Source of the DNA: Clostridia bacterium
GTDB taxonomy: Bacteria; Bacillota; Clostridia; Oscillospirales; Acutalibacteraceae
Direction: 5' to 3'
NCBI GenBank assembly: GCA_017399175.1
Contig: JAFQEE010000006.1
Coordinates: 1-47,370 of the forward strand
Length of the DNA stretch: 47,370 bases
A program made the position numbers and the translations under genes. Positions 23,394-32,847 of the stretch are shown here, one piece after another. The notes beneath the pieces are model-generated. The model did not search any database. It was given only the letters and a program-made list of their open reading frames with translations, and was not told where the DNA came from. Position 1 is the stretch's first letter; every line of letters starts with the position of its first letter.

Positions 23394-24344
23394 ATGGCAG
23401 ATAATAAATTCAGATTTACAAACGAGAAATGTCCCGTTTGTAACAATACTTTTAAGCACGATGATGACATTGTAGTTTGTCCCGAATGCGGAACACCACA
23501 TCACCGTGAATGTTATATAGAAAACAAAAGTTGTGCAAATCATCATAAACACAGCGAAGATTATCGTTGGGAGCCTACCTTTGTTTCTCTTGAAGAAGCT
23601 GAAACAGTAAATTCACAATCAAAAGAAAAAAGCATTTATCAACAGGCAATTGATATGACTGAATTGTCATATCCCAACATACAATCTGATAAAATCAATC
23701 CTTTTTTCCGTGAATATTACGGTGACCTTGAAGAAGAAGTACCTGCAGAAGATGTAGCAATTTTTGTTCGTCAGGATTCTCACAGATATGTGTCAAATTT
23801 CCATTCAATAGCAAATGGAAAGCTCACTTGGAACTGGGCAGCGTTTTTCTTCACACCATACTGGTTCTTTTACAGAAAACTTCACAAAATCGGAGCAGTC
23901 ATTTTTGCAATATTTCTGTTGATTACTTCAATCAGTTTTCTTCCACCCGTTGTGCAGTTAAATACTGCTCTTGCATCATTTGAAACGGAAATTCAGGAAA
24001 TTACCGACTCCGATAAAACTGAAGAAGAATATCAGGCTGCTTTACTTGAAATTACAAGTGAGATGAGTGAAACCATACAGAAAAACCGAACAGGTGCCAT
24101 CCTTGTTATGTCACAAAGTGTTGCATCAGTTGTTCTTTCCATTTTAGTTGGACTTAATGCAAACAAGTGGTATTATAAACACATAAAATCACAATTAAAA
24201 ACAATCAAAACTGAAAGTACAAGTGAAAACTACAAAAACAACCTTTTCTTAAAAGGTGGCGTAAGTTACGGCTCTGCTTTCCTTGTTGTTCTTTTAGAAA
24301 AAGCAATTTTTATGGCGTTGGAAATGTTGTTTTCAGCATTTTAA
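23394..24344 (+). CDS. RING-like zinc-finger DUF2628 membrane protein
   Basis: A 316-residue protein of unknown role. The N-terminus has a prokaryotic RING/treble-clef-like metal site: Cys13, Cys16, Cys29, Cys32, His36/37, Cys40 and Cys47 (CPVC ... CPECGTPHHREC ... CANHHKH). After an acidic linker comes a DUF2628 region that starts with LTWNWAAFFFTPYWFFYRK and contains a first membrane helix at about residues 162-185. Two more helices follow near 235-255 and at the C-terminal end. It would place a zinc-binding cytoplasmic head on the membrane. ATG starts one base after the ahcY stop, with only a weak ribosome site, which fits translational coupling. galU follows 40 bases later. Confidence 0.82.
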   Translation: MADNKFRFTNEKCPVCNNTFKHDDDIVVCPECGTPHHRECYIENKSCANHHKHSEDYRWEPTFVSLEEAETVNSQSKEKSIYQQAIDMTELSYPNIQSDKINPFFREYYGDLEEEVPAEDVAIFVRQDSHRYVSNFHSIANGKLTWNWAAFFFTPYWFFYRKLHKIGAVIFAIFLLITSISFLPPVVQLNTALASFETEIQEITDSDKTEEEYQAALLEITSEMSETIQKNRTGAILVMSQSVASVVLSILVGLNANKWYYKHIKSQLKTIKTESTSENYKNNLFLKGGVSYGSAFLVVLLEKAIFMALEMLFSAF

Positions 24345-24384
24345 TAACTGAAAATAATTATAATAATTTTAAGGAGTTCTTGAT

Positions 24385-25260
24385 ATGAAAATCAGAAAAG
24401 CCATTATCCCCGCAGCAGGTCTTGGTACAAGAGTTCTTCCCGCATCAAAAGCAGTTCCAAAGGAAATGCTTAACATTGTTGATAAGCCTGCAATTCAATA
24501 TCTTGTTGAAGAAGCAGCAAAATCAGGTATTACAGATGTTCTTATTATCACAAACCGTGGCAAGGGTGTTATTGAGGACCATTTTGACCACGCCTATGAG
24601 CTTGAGGATAAGCTCAGCAAAAATCCTGATAAAAAAGACCTTTATGATTCTGTTGTTGAGTGCGCAAAACTTTGCAACACATATTTTCTTCGTCAGAAAG
24701 AAACAGGCGGTTTAGGTCACGCTGTCCTTTGTGCAAAAAACTTTGTAGGTAATGAGCCTTTTGCAATCCTTTATGGTGACGATGTATTCATTTCTGACAA
24801 TGAACCCGTTACAAAACAGCTTATTGACACTTATGAAAAGTATGGTAAGGGTGTTGTAGGTGTTAAGGAAGTCCCTGCAAAAGATGTATGCAAATACTGT
24901 TCTCTTCAGGTTGAGCCCATTGAAGATAAGGTTTTCAACTGTACAGATATGATTGAAAAACCAAAACCGGAAGAAATTATGTCAAATTACTCAATTCTCG
25001 GTCGAGTTGTTATGCCTCCTGAAATTTTTGAAATTCTTGAAAACACACCAAAAGGTGCAGGCGGTGAATTACAGCTTACAGATGCTATGAAAACTCTTGC
25101 ACAGACAAAAGGTGTTATTGCCCTTGATTATGACGGTACTCGCTATGATATGGGTAATAAAATGGGAATTATGAAAGCAAACTGTGAAGTTGCTCTTAAA
25201 CACCCTGAAATCGGCGAAGATTTCAAAGCATATATCAAAGAATTAGCAAAAACTTTATAA
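24385..25260 (+). CDS. galU: UTP--glucose-1-phosphate uridylyltransferase
   Basis: A 291-residue nucleotidyltransferase that makes UDP-glucose from UTP and glucose-1-phosphate for wall polysaccharide, glycolipid and galactose metabolism. The N-terminal nucleotide-binding signature is complete (AIIPAAGLGTRVLPASKAVP followed by KEMLNIVDKPAIQY). Other family blocks are GGLGHAVLCAK, LYGDDVF, EKPKPEE and the GGELQLTDAM segment. The length is standard. The start ATG has AAGGAG 8 bases upstream. It is the last gene of the ahcY-DUF2628-galU run and is followed by a terminator-like hairpin at 25268-25296. Confidence 0.96.
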   Translation: MKIRKAIIPAAGLGTRVLPASKAVPKEMLNIVDKPAIQYLVEEAAKSGITDVLIITNRGKGVIEDHFDHAYELEDKLSKNPDKKDLYDSVVECAKLCNTYFLRQKETGGLGHAVLCAKNFVGNEPFAILYGDDVFISDNEPVTKQLIDTYEKYGKGVVGVKEVPAKDVCKYCSLQVEPIEDKVFNCTDMIEKPKPEEIMSNYSILGRVVMPPEIFEILENTPKGAGGELQLTDAMKTLAQTKGVIALDYDGTRYDMGNKMGIMKANCEVALKHPEIGEDFKAYIKELAKTL

Positions 25261-25267
25261 CAAACAC

Positions 25268-25297
25268 AAAAGGCGGTTGAATTAAACCGTCTTTTTC
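25268..25297 (+). terminator. Terminator of galU
   Basis: AAGGCGGTT pairs with AACCGTCTT (one G-T pair) around a loop of about 6 bases and is followed by TTTTCTG. Confidence 0.6.
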
Positions 25298-25347
25298 TGT
25301 AAGATTTTGCTTCAATTTGCGTGTATATGGGTGAAAGGAGGTTGCAT

Positions 25348-25908
25348 ATGGAAGACAAGGATATTGTAAATTTGTATTGGGAAAGAAATCAAAAGGCAAT
25401 AAGCGAAACACAGACAAAATATGGTAATTACTGCCATTCTATTGCGATGAACATACTATTAAATAACGAAGATGTGGAAGAATGTGTGAATGATACATAT
25501 CTTAACGCTTGGAATTCAATGCCTCCTCACCGTCCAAAGATTTTATCTGTTTTTCTTGGCAAAATCACAAGACACCTCTCTTTTGACAAATTAAGATATA
25601 AAAATGCTGACAAAAGAGGTAGCGGTGAAATTCCCCTTATCCTTGATGAATTGGCAGAAATCGTTTCAGGAAATGAAAGTGCAGATGATGAACTTTATCG
25701 TAAAGAACTCATCAAAGAAATCAACGATTTTCTTAATAGTCTTTCAAAGGAAAAATGCAATATCTTTATTTGTCGCTATTGGTATGCATACCCGGTTTCA
25801 CAGATTGCAAGACAATTTGGAGTGACCGAAAATAATGTTTCTGTCACCTTAAATCGCATAAGAAACAATCTGAAACAATTTCTTACAGAAAGGGGTTATG
25901 ACCTGTGA
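25348..25908 (+). CDS. ECF-type RNA polymerase sigma factor
   Basis: A 186-residue sigma-70 family factor with regions 2 and 4 only. Region 2 covers about residues 20-95 (NNEDVEECVNDTYLNAWNS, then a -10 recognition helix with FLGKITRHLSFDKLR). Region 4 covers about 130-186 (LSKEKCNIFICRYWYAYPVS, helix-turn-helix QIARQFGVTENNVSVTLNRI). ATG 25348 is preceded by AAAGGAGG with a 6-base gap. The next gene overlaps its stop as GTGA and encodes a one-helix membrane protein, the classic sigma/anti-sigma arrangement. Its regulon cannot be read from the window; the pair may control its own promoter. Confidence 0.9.
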   Translation: MEDKDIVNLYWERNQKAISETQTKYGNYCHSIAMNILLNNEDVEECVNDTYLNAWNSMPPHRPKILSVFLGKITRHLSFDKLRYKNADKRGSGEIPLILDELAEIVSGNESADDELYRKELIKEINDFLNSLSKEKCNIFICRYWYAYPVSQIARQFGVTENNVSVTLNRIRNNLKQFLTERGYDL

Positions 25909-26588
25909 AAAAAGAACAATTATTTGATATTTTAGGCGAAGTTGATGAGAAAAAAATTCAATCAGCAGGAGAAACAATGTCAAGAAAAAAGAAAACTTCT
26001 TCCATTTGGCTTAACTACGGAACTTTGGTTGCTTGTTTATGTCTTGTGATAATCAGTATATTAAGCTTTCATTTGTATGCAAAACAATATGTTATCAGCA
26101 ACCATATAACTGTTCACAACGAGTTATTATTGGGGTCTGATTATTGTGAGGTTACAGAGGAACAAGCCAAGAAGCTGGAAAAGGCAAACAGCATTCATAA
26201 TAAACTGTCAACTCAGAATTTTGAGTGGTACGGAAATTGCTACTACGATTTTGAAAACGACAAAATTATGTTAGGCTTAACAGAAATTTCTGACAGTAAC
26301 AAAGAAACCGTGCTTTCCTACACAAGAAATACTGCTGTTGAGTTCTATCAATGCGATTACTCATATCAGTATCTGGAAGAATTATATAACAAGCTTTATA
26401 AAAACCGTGTAATTCTTTATTTGTTCGGTGCAGACCGATTTAACATCTCCATTGATAAGAACAAAGTTAATGTGCATCTTACAAACGATAATAAATATAT
26501 AGCAATTTATATTGCGAACAAAATGGATACCATTGGCGGTGCGATTACATTCAGTTCTGATATTCAACCGACAGATGGTGATGGTTAA
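25905..26588 (+). CDS. Probable membrane anti-sigma factor
   Basis: A 227-residue protein starting at GTG, 4 bases before the end of the sigma-factor gene. The cytoplasmic N-terminus (about 34 residues, MKKEQLFDILGEVDEKKI then a KKKK-type patch) is followed by one membrane helix (about 35-58, WLNYGTLVACLCLVIISILS) and an extracytoplasmic domain of about 170 residues rich in Tyr and Asn. Genes coding for Ile-Gly-Glu-Val/Asp-type N-termini (here DILGEVDEKKI) next to ECF factors are common in Ruminococcaceae and are taken as anti-sigma factors. No zinc HxxxCxxC motif is present, so the contact with the sigma factor is not of the ZAS type. Role inferred from context. Confidence 0.7.
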   Translation: MKKEQLFDILGEVDEKKIQSAGETMSRKKKTSSIWLNYGTLVACLCLVIISILSFHLYAKQYVISNHITVHNELLLGSDYCEVTEEQAKKLEKANSIHNKLSTQNFEWYGNCYYDFENDKIMLGLTEISDSNKETVLSYTRNTAVEFYQCDYSYQYLEELYNKLYKNRVILYLFGADRFNISIDKNKVNVHLTNDNKYIAIYIANKMDTIGGAITFSSDIQPTDGDG

Positions 26589-26600
26589 TATTCACACAGT

Positions 26601-26637
26601 AAAAGGGACTTGCTCGATTGAACAAGTCCCTTAGTTT
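26601..26637. terminator. Bidirectional terminator between the sigma/anti-sigma pair and the dockerin gene
   Basis: AAGGGACTTG (26603-26612) and CAAGTCCCTT (26623-26632) form a 10-bp stem with A-rich and T-rich flanks, between convergent genes. Confidence 0.75.
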
Positions 26638-26641
26638 TATC

Positions 26642-27526
26642 TTAATATGCGATTTTCCATTTTTCTGCTGTGCCAATACCGATATTCATTTTGAGCATCT
26701 CAAACATATTCATTTCCATAACATACGGAGTATCAACATAATATTCAATCATATTACCTGTTGCCTTGTCTATTGTTGCCTTCACGGTAACATCATTATA
26801 TCTGCTGTTTACCTTCATAACCAAACGGAATTCTTCGTCACTCATTTCAGGGTCAATTTCATTTTTCATAGCAGATTCAAGTTCTTCTTTTGTAACGATA
26901 GTCGCAACAGCACCAACACCTTTACCGCGTGTAGGATTTGTTTCTCCCCTTACTTTGAAAGATATCTCATAGTAGTTTTCTGTTTCTGTAAATTCAAAAT
27001 CTTTTACCTCGTTATAAGTAAGACTACAAGTTGCTCCTACAGGCGGAAAGTTTGCTGTAATATCTGCACCTGTAAATGTCTGATTGACAACCTGTTCACC
27101 AACAGTTTCCTGAATCATTGCTTCATAGTCCTCTTTGAATTCATCAGGACCTGAATATGGTTCAGATTCATAAACATTAACCGTAGCAAGTGTTACAGAA
27201 GAAGCATTTTCTTTTACACCATTGAATGCATTTACAAAAATTTGCATCTGTTCTTCTTTAACAGGGTCTATAATACCCGCAACAATCTGAAGAATTATTC
27301 TTGCATCCACTGCTGTAACTTTACCGTCATTATTCATATCAAGGTTTGATGTGTCTTCGATAGTATTAACACCGGCCACATGCTGTAAAATCATACGAGC
27401 ATCAACAGCAGAAAGCTTGTCGTCACCATTTGCATCACCGATTTTGCCACCACCTGCAAATGCAGTTACACAAAATGCAGAACAAATCAATGCAAGTGCT
27501 AAAGTAATTGAAATTATCTTTTTCAT
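26642..27526 (-). CDS. Secreted dockerin-type protein with unknown C-terminal domain
   Basis: A 294-residue secreted protein. ATG 27526 follows AAAGGTGG. A signal peptide (MKKIISITLALALICSAFCVTAFA) is followed at once by two type I dockerin calcium repeats: GDANGDDKLSAVDARMILQH and LDMNNDGKVTAVDARIILQI, about residues 30-90. The remaining 200 residues form a beta-rich domain that I do not recognise (ATVNVYESEPYSGPDEFKED, TVKATIDKATGNMIEYYVDT). No catalytic glycoside-hydrolase motif is seen. Dockerins bind cohesins on a scaffoldin or the cell surface; an N-terminal dockerin is less usual than a C-terminal one. Promoter TTGATT-18-TATAAT at 27559-27588. Confidence 0.85.
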   Translation of the reverse strand: MKKIISITLALALICSAFCVTAFAGGGKIGDANGDDKLSAVDARMILQHVAGVNTIEDTSNLDMNNDGKVTAVDARIILQIVAGIIDPVKEEQMQIFVNAFNGVKENASSVTLATVNVYESEPYSGPDEFKEDYEAMIQETVGEQVVNQTFTGADITANFPPVGATCSLTYNEVKDFEFTETENYYEISFKVRGETNPTRGKGVGAVATIVTKEELESAMKNEIDPEMSDEEFRLVMKVNSRYNDVTVKATIDKATGNMIEYYVDTPYVMEMNMFEMLKMNIGIGTAEKWKIAY

Positions 27527-27558
27527 AATTATTACCACCTTTGTTTTTATTAACACAA

Positions 27559-27588
27559 TTATATCACAATGTCTATAAACAAATCAAC
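27559..27588 (-). promoter_or_regulatory. Promoter of the dockerin gene
   Basis: On the - strand TTGATT (27583-27588), 18 bases, TATAAT (27559-27564), about 30 bases before the start codon. Confidence 0.5.
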
Positions 27589-27601
27589 TACCAATATGTA
27601 C

Positions 27602-27634
27602 CAAAAAAAGACAGCACATTTTGTACTGTCTTTT
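27602..27634 (-). terminator. Intrinsic terminator of dapL
   Basis: On the - strand AAAGACAGTACA pairs with TGTGCTGTCTTT (one mismatch), followed by TTTTT, just after the dapL stop. Confidence 0.75.
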
Positions 27635-27641
27635 CTTATGA

Positions 27642-28856
27642 TTATTTTGCAAAATAATTTTTGATTCTTTCAACTGCTTTGATTGTGTTTTCTGTTGAAC
27701 CGAATGCTGTAAGTCTGAAATAACCTTCACCACTTGGACCGAAACCTTCACCTGGAGTACCAACAACCTGAATGTTTTCAAGAAGTGTGTCAAAAAATTC
27801 CCAGCTTGACATTCCATCAGGAGTTTTAAGCCATACATAAGGTGAATTTACTGCACCGTAAACTGTGAAGCCACACTCTTTAAGTCCGTTATAAATAATT
27901 TTTGCATTGTTCTGATAATATGCAATAATTTCACGAACCTGCTTTTTGCCTTCTTCACTGTAAACAGCTTCTGCAGCTCTCTGTGTGATATATGAAACAC
28001 CATTGAACTTTGTTGCCTGACGACGAGCCCAAAGCGCATTGAGTTCAACTCCGTCAACCTTGATGTCGTGAGGAACTACTGTATAACCACAACGAACACC
28101 TGTGAAACCTGCTGTCTTTGAGAAACTTCTGAATTCGATAGCACAGCTCTTCGCACCTTCGATTTCATAAATTGAATGAGAAACATTTTCTTCAGTAATG
28201 AATGCTTCATAAGCAGAGTCAAAAAGGATTACTGCACCATTTTCATTTGCATAATCAACCCATTTTTTGAGTTCATCCTTTGTTGCAGCCATACCTGTTG
28301 GGTTATTAGGGAAACAAAGATAGATAATGTCCACTTTTTCCTTTGGAAGTTCCGGCAAGAAGTTGTTTTCTGCATTGCAAGGCATATAGTAAATGTTGCT
28401 CCAGCCTTCTTCTGTTTTATCACCTGAACGACCACTCATAACATTTGTATCAACATAAACAGGATAAACAGGGTCACAAACTGCAACCTTGTTGTCAGTT
28501 GAGAAAATGTCGCCAATATTGCCGCAATCGCTCTTTGCACCGTCTGAAACAAAGATTTCGCTGTTATCGAGTTCCACACCGCGTGCTTTATAATCGTTTT
28601 CATTAATAGCATCCAAAAGCCATTTGTGACCATATTCAGGTGGGTAACCCATAAATGTTTTTTCGTTTGCCATCTCATCAACAGCCTTGTGCATAGCTTC
28701 AATACAAGCGTCAGCAAGAGGACGGGTAACGTCACCGATACCAAGACGAATAATAGGCTTGTCCGGATTTGCCGCAACATAAGCATTTACCTTTTTAGCA
28801 ATGTTAGAGAAAAGGTATGAACTCTGAATTTTTAAAAAGTTATCATTTATTTTCAT
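27642..28856 (-). CDS. dapL: LL-diaminopimelate aminotransferase
   Basis: A 404-residue PLP-dependent class I/II aminotransferase that makes LL-diaminopimelate directly from tetrahydrodipicolinate and glutamate, bypassing the acetyl and succinyl routes. Family blocks: [59 protein letters not shown], the CFPNNPTG motif, and [14 protein letters not shown] with the PLP lysine at about residue 247. ATG 28856 has GGAGGG 6 bases upstream. The frame stays open upstream through a palindromic repeat, which would add a spurious stretch ([18 protein letters not shown]). dapF lies upstream in the same orientation, so the product of DapL goes straight to the DapF reaction. Confidence 0.96.
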   Translation of the reverse strand: MKINDNFLKIQSSYLFSNIAKKVNAYVAANPDKPIIRLGIGDVTRPLADACIEAMHKAVDEMANEKTFMGYPPEYGHKWLLDAINENDYKARGVELDNSEIFVSDGAKSDCGNIGDIFSTDNKVAVCDPVYPVYVDTNVMSGRSGDKTEEGWSNIYYMPCNAENNFLPELPKEKVDIIYLCFPNNPTGMAATKDELKKWVDYANENGAVILFDSAYEAFITEENVSHSIYEIEGAKSCAIEFRSFSKTAGFTGVRCGYTVVPHDIKVDGVELNALWARRQATKFNGVSYITQRAAEAVYSEEGKKQVREIIAYYQNNAKIIYNGLKECGFTVYGAVNSPYVWLKTPDGMSSWEFFDTLLENIQVVGTPGEGFGPSGEGYFRLTAFGSTENTIKAVERIKNYFAK

Positions 28857-28894
28857 AATTGTCCCTCCGACAATATTTTTTGTTTCTATTGTCA

Positions 28895-28978
28895 TTCTGA
28901 GGAACGAAGTGACGAAGAATCTCTTTTTAGATTCTTCGCTTCGCTCAGAACAACTTTTTCGCAGGCGTGGAAGCCTGC
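28895..28978. repeat. Palindromic repeat pair between dapF and dapL
   Basis: The first part is an imperfect inverted repeat: TTCTGAGGAACGAAGTGACG... (28895-28922) against AGATTCTTCGCTTCGCTCAG... (28929-28950), with a 6-base indel. The second part is a hairpin GCAGGC-GTGGAA-GCCTGC (28961-28978) that ends two bases before the dapF stop codon. The CTGAGCGAAGCGAAGAATCT type is a dispersed MITE/REP-like sequence that I recall from many gut bacteria. No transposase is present. Confidence 0.75.
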
Positions 28979-28980
28979 CA

Positions 28981-29799
28981 CTACGCGTATATTTCACCAT
29001 CAAACACTTTGATTGCCTCACCGGTCAAATACACATTATCGTTTTCGCACCATTGAACTTTTAAAATGCCACCTTTGGCTTTAATGGTGATTTCTGCATT
29101 TTTTGAACAATATCCGTTTATAACTGATGCCACACCAACAGCACACGCACCTGTACCACAGGCAAGTGTTTCACCGCTTCCGCGTTCCCACACACGCATT
29201 TTCAGACAATTTATGTCTATGAACTCTGCAAACTCTGTGTTTATTCTTTCAGGAAACATTTCGTGTCGTTCAAAAAGCGGACCGATTTTTTTAAGATTAA
29301 GTTCATCGATATTGTCACAAAATGTTACACAATGAGGATTTCCCATAGATAAACAAGTAATTTTATAATCTTTGTTATCAATATTCAGATTTTTTCCCCT
29401 TACAATACTGTCACCATAGCGAGTAGGAATAAGTCTGCCGTTAAAAATCGGCTTTCCCATATTCACCTTGTAATCATCATCTGAAACCAAAATCTTTTTT
29501 ATTCCGCTGAGTGTTTCAACAGTAATAACAGATTTTCTTATTCTGTTGTCGTATATGTATTTTGCAGTACAACGAACAGCATTTCCGCACATCTGTGCTC
29601 GAGAACCATCTGCGTTATAAATATCCATAAAACAATCGGCTTTTGCTGACGGTTTTATAAGCACAACACCGTCACCACCGATTCCAAAATGCCTGTCACT
29701 TATTTTTTTTGACAATTCACAAGGATTTTCAACTTTTTCATTAAAACAGTCTATGTAAATATAGTCATTCCCTGCACCGTGCATTTTGGTAAACTTCAT
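28981..29799 (-). CDS. dapF: Diaminopimelate epimerase
   Basis: A 272-residue enzyme that converts LL- to meso-diaminopimelate for peptidoglycan and lysine. The two-cysteine catalytic pair is visible: Cys71 in [11 protein letters not shown] and a second in [12 protein letters not shown] near residue 217. Other blocks are [13 protein letters not shown] and [14 protein letters not shown] 29799 is chosen; the in-frame GTG at 29814 lies in the ribosome-site region GTGGGGGAT. That site is buried in the stem 29809-29842 (see separate entry). The stop codon TAG borders a repeat element. It stands between glyA and dapL in one orientation. Confidence 0.96.
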   Translation of the reverse strand: MKFTKMHGAGNDYIYIDCFNEKVENPCELSKKISDRHFGIGGDGVVLIKPSAKADCFMDIYNADGSRAQMCGNAVRCTAKYIYDNRIRKSVITVETLSGIKKILVSDDDYKVNMGKPIFNGRLIPTRYGDSIVRGKNLNIDNKDYKITCLSMGNPHCVTFCDNIDELNLKKIGPLFERHEMFPERINTEFAEFIDINCLKMRVWERGSGETLACGTGACAVGVASVINGYCSKNAEITIKAKGGILKVQWCENDNVYLTGEAIKVFDGEIYA

Positions 29800-29808
29800 T
29801 ATAATATC

Positions 29809-29842
29809 CCCCACTGCATTTTTTATATTTTATGCAGTGGGG
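29809..29842 (-). promoter_or_regulatory. Hairpin covering the dapF ribosome binding site
   Basis: In the - strand transcript CCCCACTGCAT (29832-29842) pairs with ATGCAGTGGGG (29809-29819), an 11-bp perfect stem around a 12-base A/T loop. The right arm contains the GTGGGGGAT that precedes the dapF ATG by about 7 bases. There is no U-tract on the - strand, so it is not a good glyA terminator. On the + strand a T-run follows but no gene needs it. Control of dapF translation or mRNA processing is inferred. Confidence 0.5.
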
Positions 29843-29857
29843 ACTTTTTATTATGAA

Positions 29858-31111
29858 TTATTCGTACAAAGGATATTTTTTGCAGATTTCTGCAACACCG
29901 TTTGTAATGTATTCTTTCTGATTCTGGAAATCAGTTGCTGCAAGATAAATGAACTCTGCAATCTTGTCCATATCTTCTACTCCAAGACCTCTTGTTGTAA
30001 CAGCAGGAGTACCGATTCTTACACCACTTGTAACAAATGGCTTCTGGGGGTCATTAGGAATTGCATTTTTGTTTGCAGTAATATGAACTTCGTCAAGTCT
30101 GTGTTCAAGTTCTTTACCTGTAATACCAACTGAACGAAGGTCAACGAGCATAAGGTGATTATCTGTACCACCTGATACAAGGTTAATACCTCTCTTTGTA
30201 AGACCTTCTGCAAGAGCTTTCGCATTGTCAATAACTCTCTGCTGATATGCTTTGAATTCATCACTTAATGCTTCACCAAAGCAAACTGCTTTACCTGCGA
30301 TAATGTGCATTAAAGGGCCACCCTGTATACCAGGGAAAATAGCCTTGTTAAACTGCATACCAAATTCTTCGTCTTTACAGAGAATGATACCACCACGAGG
30401 ACCACGAAGAGTCTTATGAGTTGTTGATGTAACAACATCTGCGTATGGTACAGGAGATGGATGAAGACCTGCTGCAACAAGACCTGCAATATGAGCCATA
30501 TCAACCATAAAGTAAGCACCAACGCTATGAGCAATGTTTGCCATTCTTTCAAAGTCGATTGTTCTTGGGTAAGCAGAAGCACCTGCTACGATAAGCTTTG
30601 GCTGACATTCCTTTGCTTTCTTTTCAAAAGCATCATAGTCAAGGAAACCGTTTTCGTCAACACCATAAGGTACGAAATTATAATATTTACCTGACATATT
30701 TACAGGTGAGCCGTGAGTAAGATGACCACCTTCTGCAAGATTCATACCCATAACTGTATCACCCGGCTGAATAAGAGCAAAATAAACCGCCATATTTGCC
30801 TGTGCACCTGAATGAGGCTGAACATTTGCATATGCTGCACCGAAAAGCTTTTTAAGTCTGTCACGAGCAATATCTTCTACAATATCAACGTGCTGACATC
30901 CGCCGTAATATCTCTTACCAGGATAACCCTCAGCATATTTGTTTGTGAGTACGCTACCCATTGCTGCCATAACAGCAGGAGAAACGATATTTTCACTTGC
31001 AATAAGTTCAAGATTTTCTCTCTGTCTTTTGAGTTCAAGACCCATAGCAGCAGCAACTTCAGGGTCAGTATTGTTTATAAATCCGATTGAATCAATTAAA
31101 TCTTTAAACAT
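29858..31111 (-). CDS. glyA: Serine hydroxymethyltransferase
   Basis: A 417-residue PLP enzyme that interconverts serine and glycine and loads one-carbon units on tetrahydrofolate. Family blocks: [51 protein letters not shown], and [14 protein letters not shown] with the PLP lysine at residue 233. The length is typical. ATG 31111 has AAGGAA 9 bases upstream. It lies 18 bases after guaB, so the two are co-transcribed; one-carbon units from GlyA also serve purine synthesis, which suits the pairing. dapF follows after 58 bases. Confidence 0.97.
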   Translation of the reverse strand: MFKDLIDSIGFINNTDPEVAAAMGLELKRQRENLELIASENIVSPAVMAAMGSVLTNKYAEGYPGKRYYGGCQHVDIVEDIARDRLKKLFGAAYANVQPHSGAQANMAVYFALIQPGDTVMGMNLAEGGHLTHGSPVNMSGKYYNFVPYGVDENGFLDYDAFEKKAKECQPKLIVAGASAYPRTIDFERMANIAHSVGAYFMVDMAHIAGLVAAGLHPSPVPYADVVTSTTHKTLRGPRGGIILCKDEEFGMQFNKAIFPGIQGGPLMHIIAGKAVCFGEALSDEFKAYQQRVIDNAKALAEGLTKRGINLVSGGTDNHLMLVDLRSVGITGKELEHRLDEVHITANKNAIPNDPQKPFVTSGVRIGTPAVTTRGLGVEDMDKIAEFIYLAATDFQNQKEYITNGVAEICKKYPLYE

Positions 31112-31129
31112 AATTTTAATTTCCTTAAA

Positions 31130-32608
<1,479 letters not shown>

Positions 32609-32627
32609 TTAAAATTCTTTATAAAAT

Positions 32628-32660
32628 AGAGAGAAACTTTTTTCTTTAAAGTTTCTCTCT
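32628..32660 (-). terminator. Hairpin in the guaB leader, possible lysC terminator
   Basis: AGAGAGAAACTTT (32628-32640) and AAAGTTTCTCTCT (32648-32660) form a perfect 13-bp stem with a 7-base loop. On the - strand the stem ends in CTCTCT then ATTTTATAAAG, a weak U-tract. It could end the hom-lysC transcript or attenuate entry into guaB. Confidence 0.5.
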
Positions 32661-32722
32661 AACTAATTTTTATCGCCACTTGTAATCGCTGATTTAAACG
32701 TGGTAATTTGAATTGGCGAGAG

Positions 32723-32804
32723 AAAATTTTGCATATTCTGTTTCAAAACCGCAGGCAATACTTTGTGTATTAACGAGGATTTTGGGACGGAATATGGAAA
32801 TTTT
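32723..32804. repeat. 82-base structured element between lysC and guaB
   Basis: The arm AAAATTTTGCATATTCTGTT... (32723-32750) is nearly complementary to ...GACGGAATATGGAAATTTT (32777-32804), and a small AATAC/GTATT hairpin sits near the apex (32757-32771). The arms tolerate several G-T pairs and one indel, as in a structured RNA or an old palindromic repeat. It fits none of the purine or lysine riboswitch consensus patterns I know. The rest of the 257-base gap holds only the 32628-32660 hairpin. Confidence 0.5.
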
Positions 32805-32847
32805 ATCCGTCAAGTCTTTTACCCTCGCTTGAATTAGTGATTACCCT

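Noticed and set aside
28857-29021. N-terminal extension of dapL
   Set aside because: The extra residues are a translated palindromic repeat ([12 protein letters not shown] type). The family start and GGAGGG ribosome site are at 28856.
29809-29842. glyA terminator on the - strand
   Set aside because: The stem is strong but is followed by GATATT, not a T-run, and its arm holds the dapF ribosome site.
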